Assembly: GCA_964429485.1 (NCBI GenBank)
Contig: CAYSBW010000002.1
Span: 44,324 to 108,323, forward strand
Direction: 5' to 3'
Length of the DNA stretch: 64,000 nt
DNA from: JAPLKB01 sp964429485
GTDB taxonomy: Bacteria > Desulfobacterota > Syntrophorhabdia > Syntrophorhabdales > Syntrophorhabdaceae
Positions 1 through 8,392 of the stretch are shown here, piece after piece (within the stretch, counting starts at the first letter, position 1; each line of letters begins with the position of its first letter). A program made the translations under genes and the position numbers. A model generated the notes under the pieces. It searched no databases. It had not been told where the DNA came from and saw nothing but the letters and a program-made list of their open reading frames with translations.

Positions 1-357
1 GTCAGCAGGGGGTGGAGCTTTTTTGAGTTTATTGACGCTTTTTATTACCATAAAAACCGAGAAAGCAACAATTAAAAAACTTATGACCGTATTAATGAAC
101 ATACCCATGTTTATAGTTACGGCGCCTGCGTTTTTGGCTTCTGCCAGACTGACATAGGGACTGGCAACCTTCCCTTCCTTGATGACTAAAAAGAGGTTTG
201 AAAAATCCACATTACCAAGAAGAAGACCTATAGGAGGCATAATAATATCATCAACCAGAGACTTTACGATGGTTCCGAAAGCTGCACCTATTATTATACC
301 GACGGCCATGTCAATTACATTACCCTTCATGGCAAAATCCTTAAATTCCTTTAACAT
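1..357 (-). CDS. mscL: Large-conductance mechanosensitive channel MscL (C-terminal end cut by window)
   Basis: Reading leftward from ATG at 357, the protein begins MLKEFKDFAMKGNVIDMAVG and continues through IIIGAAFGTIVKSLVDDIIM and PPIGLLLG, which is the N-terminal helix and TM1 of MscL, the homopentameric inner-membrane valve that opens under membrane tension during hypo-osmotic shock. A second hydrophobic stretch (INTVISFLIVAFSVFMVIKS) is TM2. The 119 codons present reach the start of the cytoplasmic helix (KKAPPPAD); the stop lies outside the window. The start is set by a strong AGGAGG (complement of 365-370) 7-8 nt upstream. The + strand ORF over this region is a shadow. An osmotic-relief channel fits the compatible-solute genes further along, but it is about 27 kb from them. 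Confidence 0.95.
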   Translation of the reverse strand, partial: MLKEFKDFAMKGNVIDMAVGIIIGAAFGTIVKSLVDDIIMPPIGLLLGNVDFSNLFLVIKEGKVASPYVSLAEAKNAGAVTINMGMFINTVISFLIVAFSVFMVIKSVNKLKKAPPPAD

Positions 358-875
358 GAATAATCCTCCTTGTTATTTTGGTAAAGATACTATTAATTTA
401 CTGATATTTCCTGAATTTATTGTACCAGTTTATCAATCTTGGTATGATAGGAAAAAAATTCATTTCATTATTTCGTTTTTTTTCTGCATAAGCACTTATT
501 TCCTAATTGAACTAATTTAATAAATTAATGTCAATGAGATTTATCACCATTGTTATTTAATTTATAATATCGAAAATTACAACAATTTTCTGGTAAAGGA
601 ATGGGATGAATTCGATAGAGTTTGAATATTTGAAAAATATTCTTTTTTTCTTTATCTTACCGAATCAATTAATAATATTCTAAAATAATTTGTTGACGGA
701 AAACTTTTAATATATTTAAAACATATCAATAAATTCAAAAGAATGATATAAAATATGCCAATATTCAGCTGTAATTGTGCTGAAAAGGTGGTTATTTAGA
801 ATAAGTTGAACCAAATAACATTTTTATATAACTTGAGTTTATAAAAAACACTTATAAAATAAAGTATGAGGATTT
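358..875. other. Divergent intergenic region between mscL and the cNMP-fold gene
   Basis: This 518-nt, very AT-rich stretch has no convincing ORF. On the minus strand an extended -10-like TGGTACAAT (complement of 419-427) lies about 60 nt before mscL, without a good -35. On the + strand TTGACG (693-698) is followed 16-17 nt later by TTTAAA/TTAAAA, a weak promoter candidate for the gene at 876. No riboswitch or terminator is evident. Confidence 0.4.
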
Positions 876-1367
876 ATGAAAACCTATCATCCCATCAAAG
901 ATATTGATTCTGTTATTGCAATGCTTTCCAGAATTTCAGTATGGGGAGGCCTTACGAGTGAACAACAGGAAAAAATCTATAAGCGTTTGGAAACGGGCAT
1001 ATTCAGGAAAGATGAATATATATTCAGAAAGGGTGATAATCCTACCCATGTTTATATAGTTAAAAGCGGTAAAGTTAATCTTTTAACATCTGATCAGGAT
1101 GTTTCAATTCACAAAGAAACAGTAAAAACAGGTGAGTCTTTTGGTTTTGGTTCATTAATGTCCATGCAGCCACATATGGCAACTGCAATAGCAGCTGAAG
1201 ACAGTGAAATAATGGTATTGTCCAGGAAGGCCCTTCTTGAACTGCGCCATGATGATATTGAGTTGTTTGCCCTTTTAATGATGAATATAGCCAGAGAAAT
1301 TGCCAGGAAACTTAAGTTGACTGACAATATACTTCTACAGTATTTGCATGAACATAAAGACTTTTAG
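876..1367 (+). CDS. Cyclic-nucleotide-binding-fold protein without DNA-binding domain
   Basis: 163 aa. Residues about 20-140 form the double-stranded beta-roll of the CRP/cNMP-binding family: LTSEQQEKIYKRLE, then EYIFRKGDNPTHVYIVKSG and a phosphate-binding-cassette-like stretch GESFGFGSLMSMQPHMATAI. There is no helix-turn-helix, because the protein ends about 25 residues after the C-helix. In CRP-type cassettes the segment is normally GExxGExxL...PRxAT; here the Arg that grips the cyclic phosphate is replaced (PHMAT), so ligand binding may be altered or lost. GAGG 6-7 nt before the ATG supports the start. It stands alone, with 240 nt before aspS. Partner and role are unknown; a stand-alone sensor or regulatory subunit is the most that can be said. 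Confidence 0.75.
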   Translation: MKTYHPIKDIDSVIAMLSRISVWGGLTSEQQEKIYKRLETGIFRKDEYIFRKGDNPTHVYIVKSGKVNLLTSDQDVSIHKETVKTGESFGFGSLMSMQPHMATAIAAEDSEIMVLSRKALLELRHDDIELFALLMMNIAREIARKLKLTDNILLQYLHEHKDF

Positions 1368-1611
1368 CATTTAATAATTTTTTTATGTCAAGCCAATTAT
1401 TGGAGTCTGCTATGTGAAGTGCGAACTTTTCGTAAACTTTCTCTTTATTGAAAAATTACTTGATATGAAATATTAGCTCAATAGTTATCCAATATTTATT
1501 CGGCTTGTTTTGATCATAAATTATGATTATTTGTAATTGTATACACTTCAGGTAATTCTTGATTTACCTTGTATAAACCTATATAATTATGCACATTTAA
1601 CGGAGGTTCGC

Positions 1612-3366
1612 GTGAGAGATACTTATTGTGGTTTAATAAAGAATGAAGATATAGGGAAAACACTGCATTTGTCAGGATGGGTATACAGAAGAAGAGATCA
1701 TGGCGGGCTTATCTTTGTTGATCTGAGGGACATAACCGGAATTGTTCAGGTTGTGTTTTCACCTGATATATCCGGTGATGCTCATCAGAAGGCAGGCAGT
1801 GTCAAACAGGAATATGTCATAAGCGTCACAGGCAAAGTTGCAAGGAGACCGAAGGAAACAGAAAATCCTGGTATTCCTACTGGAACTGTGGAAATCCTGG
1901 TAGAGAGCTTTGAGATTATAAATACCTGCAAAACTCTTCCCTTCCAGCTTGATGATGAAGATACAAGCGAATCCATAAGGTTCAAATACCGCTACCTTGA
2001 CATGCGAAAACCTGATATCCAGAAGATATTTATTGACAGAAGCCGAGCATATAAAGTTACAAGAGATTATTTTTCATCAAAGGGTTTTCATGAATTCGAA
2101 ACTCCTTTTTTTACCAAAAGTACTCCTGAAGGTGCCCGTGATTTTGTAGTGCCGAGTCGCCTTAACCAGGGTATGTTTTATGCATTGCCGCAGTCTCCCC
2201 AACTATACAAGCAAATCCTTATGATAGCAGGTTTTGACCGATATTTTCAGATTGCAAGGTGCTTCAGAGACGAGGATTTACGTGCAGATAGACAGCCAGA
2301 GTTTACTCAGATTGATGTTGAGATGAGTTTTGTAGATGTAGATGATGTGATTGAAACTGGTGAGGGACTAATAAGTGCACTTTACGAAGTCTTGAGAGGT
2401 GCCCCCATAGAAACACCTTTTATGAGAATGACATATGATGAAGCCATGCGTCTTTATGGTACTGATAAGCCTGATTTAAGGTTTGATATGACCATGGTTG
2501 ATTTGACCGACGTTTTTCAGCAGACAGGTTTTGGAGTTTTCAAAAACACTATAGAAAATGGCGGTCAAATTCAGGCTCTCGTACTCAAGGGTAAAACATT
2601 GTCAAGAAAAGACCTGGACACTACTGTTGATGCTGCAAAGGAAATAGGAGCTGGAGGTCTTGTCTGGATACGCAAGGAAAGCAATGCATTACAATCGCCC
2701 ACAGTCAAATATTTAAGCGATGATGAAAAGAAGCTTATGGAAGAAAGACTTGGGGTTGAAAATGGGGATGTAATTTTTATCATGAGTGATAAAAAGAATA
2801 AAGTAAATGAGCTTATGGGAAGGTTCAGATTATACATTGGTGAAAAATATGATTTAATAAACAAGGACGAATTCAAATTCCTTTGGGTGGTAGATTTTCC
2901 TCTTCTTGAGTACAGTGAAGAAGAGAAAAGATATGTTGCGAGACATCATCCTTTTACATCACCACAGGGAAGGATGGAGGATTTTGAAGGAAACTATGAT
3001 TATATTAAAGCAAAGGCCTATGACCTTGTCTTGAATGGTGTAGAACTGGGAGGAGGTAGTATAAGGATTTACAGGACAGATGAACAGATGAAAATGTTCA
3101 AACTTCTTGGTATTAAAGAAGACGAAGCATCTGAAAAATTTGGCTTTCTCCTTGAGGCTCTTGAGATGGGTGCACCACCCCATGGTGGTATTGCCTTTGG
3201 TTTTGACAGGATAATAATGATGTTTTTAAAGCTTGAGAGTATCAGAGATGTCATACCTTTCCCAAAAACACAGAAAGGAACATGCCCTCTAACAGGAGCA
3301 CCGTCAAAAATCGGGCAGAGACAGTTAAACGAACTGAAGATTAAAGTAACAATTGAGGCGACATAA
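1612..3366 (+). CDS. aspS: Aspartyl-tRNA synthetase
   Basis: Class II aminoacyl-tRNA synthetase charging tRNA-Asp (possibly tRNA-Asn too). The GTG at 1612 is preferred: GGAGG (1602-1606) lies 5 nt upstream, and the protein then starts MRDTYCGLIKNEDIGK, as in the family. An in-frame ATG at 1537 would add 25 residues unlike any AspRS. The 584 aa contain the N-terminal OB-fold (LSGWVYRRRDHGGLIFVDLR), motif 2 (QIARCFRDEDLRADRQPEFT), the bacterial GAD insertion (about residues 290-420) and motif 3 (GGIAFGFDRIIMMF). The length is that of the bacterial, not archaeal, type. Non-discriminating AspRS would require GatCAB, which cannot be judged here. The citrate synthase gene follows after 38 nt and may be co-transcribed. 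Confidence 0.97.
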   Translation: MRDTYCGLIKNEDIGKTLHLSGWVYRRRDHGGLIFVDLRDITGIVQVVFSPDISGDAHQKAGSVKQEYVISVTGKVARRPKETENPGIPTGTVEILVESFEIINTCKTLPFQLDDEDTSESIRFKYRYLDMRKPDIQKIFIDRSRAYKVTRDYFSSKGFHEFETPFFTKSTPEGARDFVVPSRLNQGMFYALPQSPQLYKQILMIAGFDRYFQIARCFRDEDLRADRQPEFTQIDVEMSFVDVDDVIETGEGLISALYEVLRGAPIETPFMRMTYDEAMRLYGTDKPDLRFDMTMVDLTDVFQQTGFGVFKNTIENGGQIQALVLKGKTLSRKDLDTTVDAAKEIGAGGLVWIRKESNALQSPTVKYLSDDEKKLMEERLGVENGDVIFIMSDKKNKVNELMGRFRLYIGEKYDLINKDEFKFLWVVDFPLLEYSEEEKRYVARHHPFTSPQGRMEDFEGNYDYIKAKAYDLVLNGVELGGGSIRIYRTDEQMKMFKLLGIKEDEASEKFGFLLEALEMGAPPHGGIAFGFDRIIMMFLKLESIRDVIPFPKTQKGTCPLTGAPSKIGQRQLNELKIKVTIEAT

Positions 3367-3404
3367 AGTTTTGCTGTCAACAAGCTACCGATGAGGAGGT
3401 TTAT

Positions 3405-5213
3405 TTGAAAAAGAAAAAAGGATTTATATTCAAAAATACTGCAAAAAATCCGAAATACCCTTTAACAGATGTTGAAAACCCCGAATTATTCAGAGATGTT
3501 TTTCCTTTTACGGAAATGTGTAAAGTTAATTTTGATCACAAGATAGAACTTATGGATCCTCCTGAAGATATATATATTACAGATACAACTTTTAGAGATG
3601 GCCAGCAATCAAGACCCCCGTTTTCAGCAAAGCAGATTGAAGATCTTTTTGATTTTCTGCACAGGCTTGGTGGTGCGAATGGTGTGATAAGACAGAGTGA
3701 ATTTTTTCTTTACAGCGATAAGGACAAGGACGCTGTAGCAAGATGCCTCGATAAAGGATATCGTTATCCTGAAGTTACCGGATGGATAAGGGCTGTCAAA
3801 GAGGACTTACAGCTTGTCAAAGATCTTGGGCTGCAGGAAACAGGCATACTTACAAGTGCTTCTGATTATCACATATTTATGAAATTAAAAAAAACCAGGT
3901 CTCAGGTTTTTAAGGATTATATTAAAATTGTAGAAAAAGCTCTTGAACATGGCATTACTCCAAGATGCCATTTTGAGGATATTACAAGAGCTGATATATA
4001 TGGATTTTGTGTTCCCTTTGCTCAGGCTTTGATAAGCATGTCTGAAGAAGCAAGAATACCGGTAAAGATAAGACTGTGTGATACTCTGGGGATTGGTGTT
4101 ACGTATCCCGGTGCAGCGCTACCAAGGTCCATAGGAAAGATAATACGAGCCATGATTGATGATGCAGGGGTTCCATCAGAATATCTTGAGTGGCATGGTC
4201 ATAATGACTTTAATAAAGTAATTGTAAACAGTGTTAGTGCCTGGCTTTACGGATGTTCATTTGTAAATGGAACACTCCTCGGTATAGGAGAGAGGACAGG
4301 AAATGCACCCATAGAAGGACTGATAATGGAATACATATCTCTGACAGGCGAAGAAAACGGAATAGATACAAAGGTGATCACGGAAATCAGAAACTACTTT
4401 GAAAAAGAGATAGGACATCATGTACCAAGAAACCAGCCCTTGGTGGGGCTTGACTTTAATGCAACATCAGCCGGCGTTCATATCGACGGGATACTGAAGA
4501 ATGAGGAAATATACAGTTCTTTTGATACTAACAAGCTGCTTGATAGACCGATAACAGTTAATATAACTGATAAATCAGGTCTTGCAGGGATTGCACATTG
4601 GATAAATTCCCATTTTGCTCTGGTTGGAAAAGAGAGGATAGCAAAAACTCACCCCGGAGTAGCAAAGGTTAATAAACGGATAATTAAACAATATGAAGAA
4701 GGCCGGATAACAGCAATATCCGATGAAGAGATCGAACATGCTGTCAGAAGGTACATACCTGAAATATTTACTTCTGAATTCGAATTGTTGAAGAAGAAAG
4801 CCCACGATATGGCCGCACACTTGATTGAAGAGTATATTGAAAATACTGAAATTAAGAGTATGCTACCGGAGCAGCAGGAAGAAGTATTAAAGAAGATCGT
4901 AGAAGAATATCCTTTTATACAATTTGCTTATACTGTTAATGCTGAAGGTATTAAAATAACAAGGAATATTACCCAGATAGTTGATAGGGCAAAATATTCA
5001 AGAATAGGATTGCATGAAGATTTTTCAGATAGAGACTGGTTTATCAATCCTATGAAAACAGGAAAGATAAGTGTAACTGATATATATTCTTCAAAAATCA
5101 CAGGTGCTCTATGTGTTACGGTATCAGGTCCGATAAGAGATGAACTTGGAGATTTAATCGGCATATTAGGTCTTGATATCAAATTTGAAGATTTGACAAG
5201 ATCAGGGGAATAA
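3405..5213 (+). CDS. Re-type citrate synthase / homocitrate-synthase-family enzyme with C-terminal Cache-like domain
   Basis: 602 aa, TTG start set by GAGGAGG at 3393-3399. Residues about 55-330 are a DRE-TIM aldol-condensing domain: ITDTTFRDGQQSR carries the metal/base Arg-Asp pair, followed by RCHFEDITRAD, RLCDTLGIG and the metal-binding WHGHNDFNK, as in isopropylmalate, homocitrate and Re-citrate synthases. Residues 345-480 resemble the linker and communication region. The last about 100 residues (DFSDRDWFINPMKTGKISVT..., GPIRDELGDLIGILGLD) look like a Cache/PDC ligand-sensing domain, not a LeuA dimer domain. Aconitase and isocitrate dehydrogenase genes follow 3 nt and 1.9 kb downstream, so citrate is the likely product (acetyl-CoA plus oxaloacetate). 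Re-citrate synthases of this family are known in clostridia and Syntrophus. Homocitrate synthase is the alternative. Confidence 0.8.
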   Translation: MKKKKGFIFKNTAKNPKYPLTDVENPELFRDVFPFTEMCKVNFDHKIELMDPPEDIYITDTTFRDGQQSRPPFSAKQIEDLFDFLHRLGGANGVIRQSEFFLYSDKDKDAVARCLDKGYRYPEVTGWIRAVKEDLQLVKDLGLQETGILTSASDYHIFMKLKKTRSQVFKDYIKIVEKALEHGITPRCHFEDITRADIYGFCVPFAQALISMSEEARIPVKIRLCDTLGIGVTYPGAALPRSIGKIIRAMIDDAGVPSEYLEWHGHNDFNKVIVNSVSAWLYGCSFVNGTLLGIGERTGNAPIEGLIMEYISLTGEENGIDTKVITEIRNYFEKEIGHHVPRNQPLVGLDFNATSAGVHIDGILKNEEIYSSFDTNKLLDRPITVNITDKSGLAGIAHWINSHFALVGKERIAKTHPGVAKVNKRIIKQYEEGRITAISDEEIEHAVRRYIPEIFTSEFELLKKKAHDMAAHLIEEYIENTEIKSMLPEQQEEVLKKIVEEYPFIQFAYTVNAEGIKITRNITQIVDRAKYSRIGLHEDFSDRDWFINPMKTGKISVTDIYSSKITGALCVTVSGPIRDELGDLIGILGLDIKFEDLTRSGE

Positions 5214-5216
5214 TAA

Positions 5217-6476
5217 ATGGGAAAAACAATTGTTGAAAAAATATTAAGTATGAATGCAGGAACAGATTTGAGAAGGGGAGATTATGCTGTTGTGAACGTT
5301 GATAGAATTCTGCTTCAGGATGGAACTGCTCCTCTTGCAATAAAAAAATTTAATGATATGGGATTCAAAAAACTGTTTAACGGCAGCAGGGTTAATTTTT
5401 TTATTGACCATGCATCTCCGAGCCCGAGAATGGAACTGTCTAATGACCATTTAAATATAAAGGACTTTGCGCAGAGATATGACGCCATTGTATACGAGGT
5501 TGGAGATGGAATATGTCATCAGATTATGTCGGAAAGTGTGTTATTACCATCAGAGGTTCTTCTTGGTGCGGATTCTCATACATGTACAGGAGGTGCAGTT
5601 GGAGCATTTGCCACTGGCATGGGGTCAACAGATATTGCTGTTGCGATGGGGCATGGAAAAACATGGTTGAGGATTCCGGAAACAATTAAATTTGATATTA
5701 ATGGAAAATTCCCTTCAGGCGTTTTTACAAAAGATTTAATTTTGAATATTATAGGTATGATTGGTGCAGACGGTGCCACATATAAGTCAATGGAATTTGG
5801 AGGTAAGGCCCTGGTTCATATTGATGTGGAAGACAGGATGACCATTTCAAATATGGCTGTAGAGGCAGGTGCGAAATGTGGCCTCTTTCCTTCAGATGCT
5901 ATGACATTCTTCTATCTCAAAAAAATGAGAAGGGAGCAGCAATACATCGAAATTTTACCTGATGATGATGCTTGTTATGAAAAAGTGATTGAAATTAATT
6001 TGGATGATCTTGTGCCTTTGGTAAGTCTCCCTCATGAGGTAGATAACACAAGAAGTGTGGAAGATAAAGAGGTGAAGGAAATAAATGTCAGTCAGGTATT
6101 TATAGGTTCCTGTACAAATGGTAGAATCGAGGATTTGCGGACAGCATCGCATATATTGAAAGGCAGAAAAAAACACAGAAATGTAAGGCTTCTCATAGGC
6201 CCTGCATCGAGAATGGTCTATTATCAGGCCTTGCAGGAAGGTATAATTGCAACTCTTTTCGAAGCTGGAGCAATCATTTTGCCTCCTGGATGCGGGCCAT
6301 GCATTGGTCTTCATCAAGGTGTATTAGGTGCCGGAGAGATCTGTGTTTCTACTTCTAACAGAAATTTTTTAGGCAGGATGGGGAACCCCGATGCAGGCAT
6401 CATACTTGCTTCACCTGCTACTGCAGCAGCAAGCGCTTTAAAGGGTAAAGTAACGGATCCCAGAGAGTTTTTTTGA
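5217..6476 (+). CDS. Aconitase/homoaconitase-type dehydratase, large subunit
   Basis: 419 aa, the size of LeuC/HacA-type large subunits, not the about 900-aa AcnA/AcnB. It carries the three [4Fe-4S] cysteines in family context: DSHTCTGGAVGAFATGMGST, IGSCTNGRIEDL and PPGCGPCIGLHQG (CxxC pair). The C-terminal end NPDAGIILASPATAAASALKG is also typical. The ATG lies 3 nt after the citrate synthase stop. Two-subunit members of this family isomerise isopropylmalate, homocitrate or citrate. Its place between a citrate synthase and isocitrate dehydrogenase argues for citrate to isocitrate. No leuA/leuB are present in the window, which counts against a leucine role. Confidence 0.85.
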   Translation: MGKTIVEKILSMNAGTDLRRGDYAVVNVDRILLQDGTAPLAIKKFNDMGFKKLFNGSRVNFFIDHASPSPRMELSNDHLNIKDFAQRYDAIVYEVGDGICHQIMSESVLLPSEVLLGADSHTCTGGAVGAFATGMGSTDIAVAMGHGKTWLRIPETIKFDINGKFPSGVFTKDLILNIIGMIGADGATYKSMEFGGKALVHIDVEDRMTISNMAVEAGAKCGLFPSDAMTFFYLKKMRREQQYIEILPDDDACYEKVIEINLDDLVPLVSLPHEVDNTRSVEDKEVKEINVSQVFIGSCTNGRIEDLRTASHILKGRKKHRNVRLLIGPASRMVYYQALQEGIIATLFEAGAIILPPGCGPCIGLHQGVLGAGEICVSTSNRNFLGRMGNPDAGIILASPATAAASALKGKVTDPREFF

Positions 6477-6518
6477 TGGTTTCAGATCCGGCATCGATGG
6501 AGTTTATGGAGGTTTTTA

Positions 6519-7016
6519 ATGATTTTTAATGGAAAGGTTTGGAAATTTGGAGACAATATCTCCACTGATCATATAATACCGGGCAGGTTTTACCACTTGA
6601 GATCAAATTTAGAAGAATTAAAAAAACATGTATTTGATGATATTGTACCGGATTTTTATAAAAAGGTAAATAAAGGGGACATAGTGGTAGGCGGAAGAAA
6701 TTTTGGTCTTGGTTCAAGCAGAGAGCATGCTCCTTTAATCATAAAGCTTGCAGGAATTGATGCGATAGTTGCAGATTCTTTTGCAAGAATATTTTACAGG
6801 AATGCAATAAACGTAGGACTTGCAGCGATAATATGTGATGTAAGTGGCATCAATGAAGGCGATAACCTTGAAATTAATATGGAAGAAGGTTCATTATCTG
6901 ACAAAACAAATGACATTCAGAAAAATTTTTCCAGGCTCCCATCTATAATGAGGGATATTTTGAAAGAAGGCGGACTCGATTACTATATTAAGAAACATGG
7001 AAAATTGATGGTTTAA
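6519..7016 (+). CDS. Aconitase/homoaconitase-type dehydratase, small (swivel) subunit
   Basis: 165 aa LeuD/HacB-like swivel domain: VWKFGDNISTDHIIPGRFYH, GGRNFGLGSSREHAPLIIKL and DSFARIFYRNAINVGL are the conserved blocks, the GSSREHA loop holding the substrate-binding Ser-Arg. It completes the enzyme whose large subunit ends 42 nt upstream; a GGAGG precedes the ATG. The substrate-selecting loop after PGR reads FYHLRSNLEEL, with an LR pair as in the YLRT type of homoaconitase/IPM isomerase loops, so sequence alone does not separate citrate, homocitrate and isopropylmalate. Gene context favours citrate. Confidence 0.87.
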   Translation: MIFNGKVWKFGDNISTDHIIPGRFYHLRSNLEELKKHVFDDIVPDFYKKVNKGDIVVGGRNFGLGSSREHAPLIIKLAGIDAIVADSFARIFYRNAINVGLAAIICDVSGINEGDNLEINMEEGSLSDKTNDIQKNFSRLPSIMRDILKEGGLDYYIKKHGKLMV

Positions 7017-7143
7017 TGTAAGGCTATGATATCAGGTATTTCTGTAACCTAACAGAATTTGTTTTAAACAGGTAACTGTATAGAACATTGAAATGAATAT
7101 TGTTTTCCAGCCTCACTTTGAAGAAAAATTATTATGAATATTT

Positions 7144-8301
7144 ATGGAGAGTGAAAAATTGAGTGAAAAAATTAAGATTCCCTATATTTCCGGTGATGGT
7201 TCTGGGGAGGATATATGGAATGCATCAAAAAATATTCTGGAAGAGTCTGTTATAAAAGCCTATGGCAATGAAAAAGAAATTGAGTGGATTGAAGTATTGG
7301 CAGGGCTAAAAGCTCTTGACAGGACGGGATTACTGCTTCCTGACGAAACCCTCGATACTGTGAAAAATTATCGGATTGCTATAAAAGGTCCTTTGACAAC
7401 CCCTGTTGGAAAAGGTTTTAGGAGTTTGAATGTTTATCTCAGGCAGATTTTTGATCTATATGTATGCCTGAGGCCTGTAAAATATTTCAAAGGACTGCCT
7501 AGCCCATTAAAGTCACCGGAAAAGGTTGACATTATTATTTTCAGGGAGAATACGGAAGATATTTATAAAGGTATAGAATGGAAGGAAGGCACTGACGAGG
7601 CGAAAAGAGTTATAAAATTTTTAAAGGAAAAAATGGATGTAAGTCTGGCGGATGATACCGGAGTAGGAATCAAACCGATCAGCAAAGCTAAAACTGTAAG
7701 ATTTACCAGATGGGCTATAAATTATGCAATTAAAAATAAAAGAAAAAGGATTACTGTTGTTCATAAAGGCAACATAATGAAATATACTGAAGGTGCATTC
7801 AGGGAATGGGCTTATGATGTTGCAAAGGATTTTAGCGAATATGTTTCTTTTAATGGGGAAGACAACAGGATATTTTTTAATGACAGGATTGCTGATAATA
7901 TGTTTATGCAGGCTATTATAAAACCGGAAGATTATGACGTATTGTTATGTCCTAACCTGAACGGTGATTATCTTTCCGATGCCTGTGCAGCTCTGATTGG
8001 TGGATTAGGTGTTGCCCCGGGAGCAAATATCGGTGATGATGTGGCAATTTTTGAGCCAACACACGGAAGTGCCCCGAAGTATGCAGGTAAAGATATGGTG
8101 AACCCGACATCTTTTTTACTTTCAGGTTCAATGATGTTTGAGTACCTGGGTCTTAACATTGCAGCGGAAAAGATAAGAAATGCTGTTGAGGAAACGATAA
8201 GAAGCGGTATAATGACATATGATCTTGCAAGGCAGACAGGAGATGTGAAGCCTGTGAAATGCTCTGAGTTTGGGGAAGCAGTGTTAAAAAAAATGATATA
8301 G
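7144..8301 (+). CDS. icd: Isocitrate dehydrogenase, NADP-type
   Basis: Oxidatively decarboxylates isocitrate to 2-oxoglutarate. 385 aa of the beta-decarboxylating dehydrogenase family. GFRSLNVYLRQIFDLYVCLR holds the Ser/Asn/Arg isocitrate ligands, FRENTEDIYKGIEW the phosphorylation-loop region, VVHKGNIMKYTEGAFREW the catalytic Lys, and PNLNGDYLSDA the metal Asp. PTHGSAPKYAGKDMVNP has the Lys-Tyr pair that selects NADP in E. coli Icd. It is about 30 residues shorter than E. coli Icd. The ATG at 7144 has no ribosome site, whereas TTG at 7159 has GGAGAG 8-9 nt upstream; the real start may be 7159 (MSEKIKIPYIS). Together with the three preceding genes it forms the 2-oxoglutarate-forming arm of the TCA cycle. 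Confidence 0.93.
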   Translation: MESEKLSEKIKIPYISGDGSGEDIWNASKNILEESVIKAYGNEKEIEWIEVLAGLKALDRTGLLLPDETLDTVKNYRIAIKGPLTTPVGKGFRSLNVYLRQIFDLYVCLRPVKYFKGLPSPLKSPEKVDIIIFRENTEDIYKGIEWKEGTDEAKRVIKFLKEKMDVSLADDTGVGIKPISKAKTVRFTRWAINYAIKNKRKRITVVHKGNIMKYTEGAFREWAYDVAKDFSEYVSFNGEDNRIFFNDRIADNMFMQAIIKPEDYDVLLCPNLNGDYLSDACAALIGGLGVAPGANIGDDVAIFEPTHGSAPKYAGKDMVNPTSFLLSGSMMFEYLGLNIAAEKIRNAVEETIRSGIMTYDLARQTGDVKPVKCSEFGEAVLKKMI

Positions 8302-8392
8302 ACTTTAAAATTGCACATACCCCGTAAGACAAAAAAGCTGTTATCGGGCATAATTTATCCAATGAAGCTTATCAGCTCCAGGAGAAGGTATC

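Noticed and set aside
1537..1611. N-terminal extension of aspS from ATG 1537
   Set aside because: The added residues do not resemble AspRS, and the GTG at 1612 has a good ribosome site.
5217..7016. Leucine-pathway LeuC/LeuD assignment
   Set aside because: The genes sit between citrate synthase and isocitrate dehydrogenase; no leuA or leuB is adjacent.
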